Of a stretch of 6,355 nt of DNA, positions 5,980 to 6,355 are shown in pieces. Each line of letters begins with the position of its first letter. Positions within the stretch are counted from its first letter, which is position 1. The notes below the pieces were generated by a model that saw only the letters and a list, made by a program, of their open reading frames with translations, was not told the origin of the DNA and ran no database searches. The translations under genes were made by a program, and so were the position numbers. The stretch is from an uncultured Arenimonas sp. GTDB taxonomy: Bacteria; Pseudomonadota; Gammaproteobacteria; Xanthomonadales; Xanthomonadaceae. The DNA lies in assembly GCA_946885815.1 (NCBI GenBank), contig CAMPHE010000111.1:1-6355 (forward strand), given 5' to 3'.

Positions 5980-6355
5980 ATGCACGGCGACGACGACGGC
6001 AAGGGTTTCAAGGGTCTCGGCAAGCTCGCGGCGAGCCAGCCTCCGCCGGTACCGGCACCGCCGCCGGAACCCGGCCCGGCCCTGCCGGTCTCGCCCCGGC
6101 CGGTGCAGCCCCCGGGTGGCGGCGGGTCGCCGACGCCGGGCAACTCCGGCTGCGCCAAGGTCGCGCTGGTGGTCGTGGTGATGCTGGTGCTCGCGTTCGC
6201 GCTGATGGCGGGGCTCGGGCGGCTGTTCGCGCCGGACGAAGACGCGTCGACGGACGCCGCCGGCGCCGGCTACGTGGAGCCCGCGGTCGATCCGCAGGCG
6301 CTCGCCGAAGCGCAGGCCGCCGCGGAAGCCGAACAGGCGCGGCTCGCCGCCGAAG
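5980..6355 (+). CDS. Single-pass membrane protein, proline-rich N-terminus (partial, 3' end beyond window)
   Basis: An open frame of 125 codons runs off the window end, so the C-terminus and total length are unknown. Order: a short charged start (MHGDDDGKGFKGLGKL), a Pro/Gly-rich stretch (21-56, with PPPVPAPPPEPGP), one hydrophobic transmembrane helix (about 60-80, KVALVVVVMLVLAFALMAGL), then an acidic Ala-rich segment. From about residue 103 an Ala/Glu/Gln repeat pattern (ALAEAQAAAEAEQARLAAE) looks like the start of a coiled coil. No cleavage site is apparent and the helix is internal, so a membrane anchor with a cytoplasmic proline-rich N-terminus and periplasmic coiled coil (N-in, C-out) is the simplest topology. 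R81 and the other charges near the helix do not settle it. It starts four bases after the J-like gene stops and has its own ribosome site, so it belongs to the same transcript. I do not recognise the family. A membrane anchor for the chaperone-AAA complex is an inference from position only. Confidence 0.82.
   Translation, partial: MHGDDDGKGFKGLGKLAASQPPPVPAPPPEPGPALPVSPRPVQPPGGGGSPTPGNSGCAKVALVVVVMLVLAFALMAGLGRLFAPDEDASTDAAGAGYVEPAVDPQALAEAQAAAEAEQARLAAE

Noticed and set aside
3963..6158. A 731-codon minus-strand open frame
   Set aside because: It lies antiparallel to the AAA, J-like and membrane genes, is Arg/Val/His-rich with no motifs, and is explained by the scarcity of stop codons in GC-rich DNA opposite real genes.
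1..6355. CRISPR array, tRNA/rRNA, insertion sequence or terminator hairpin
   Set aside because: No spaced direct repeats, transposase motifs, inverted-repeat ends or hairpin plus T-run were seen; coding sequence fills nearly every base.

Overview
The window comes from a very GC-rich bacterial chromosome, roughly 70% G+C by eye, with G/C strongly preferred at third codon positions and long non-coding reverse-strand ORFs as a by-product. Protein style and Shine-Dalgarno-type starts fit a high-GC proteobacterium (beta- or gammaproteobacterial, for example a Lysobacter/Xanthomonas-like or Burkholderiales lineage). That taxonomic guess is weak because no marker gene is present.

The whole window is one tightly packed plus-strand operon of five genes, all translationally coupled or nearly so. 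(1) 19-417: a 132-aa protein whose second half resembles the C-terminal beta domain of the nucleotide exchange factor GrpE. (2) 414-2903: an 829-aa divergent Hsp70 with an intact ATPase domain, about 100 extra residues before a recognisable substrate-binding beta domain, and a long helical C-terminus. (3) 2905-4332: a 475-aa protein with an uncharacterised N-terminal domain and one classical AAA ATPase module. (4) 4332-5975: a 547-aa protein with a degenerate J-like N-terminus, a large helical middle, a short coiled coil and two PH-like beta repeats. (5) 5980 to beyond the window end: a membrane-anchored protein with a proline-rich N-terminus, one transmembrane helix and the start of an Ala/Glu-rich coiled coil. 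Junctions are -4 bp, +1 nt, -1 bp and +4 nt. There is no intergenic stretch, and no promoter, terminator, RNA gene, repeat array or mobile element is visible.

Taken together, the operon seems to encode a self-contained, specialised version of the DnaK-DnaJ-GrpE machine (exchange factor-like, Hsp70 and J-like parts) with its own AAA motor and a putative membrane partner. It is clearly not the housekeeping dnaK locus: the Hsp70 lacks the usual interdomain linker, has a changed lid and an insert, and its co-chaperones are barely recognisable. The substrate and physiological role (protein remodelling at a membrane, secretion or envelope assembly, stress, or conflict/defence) cannot be read from this window.
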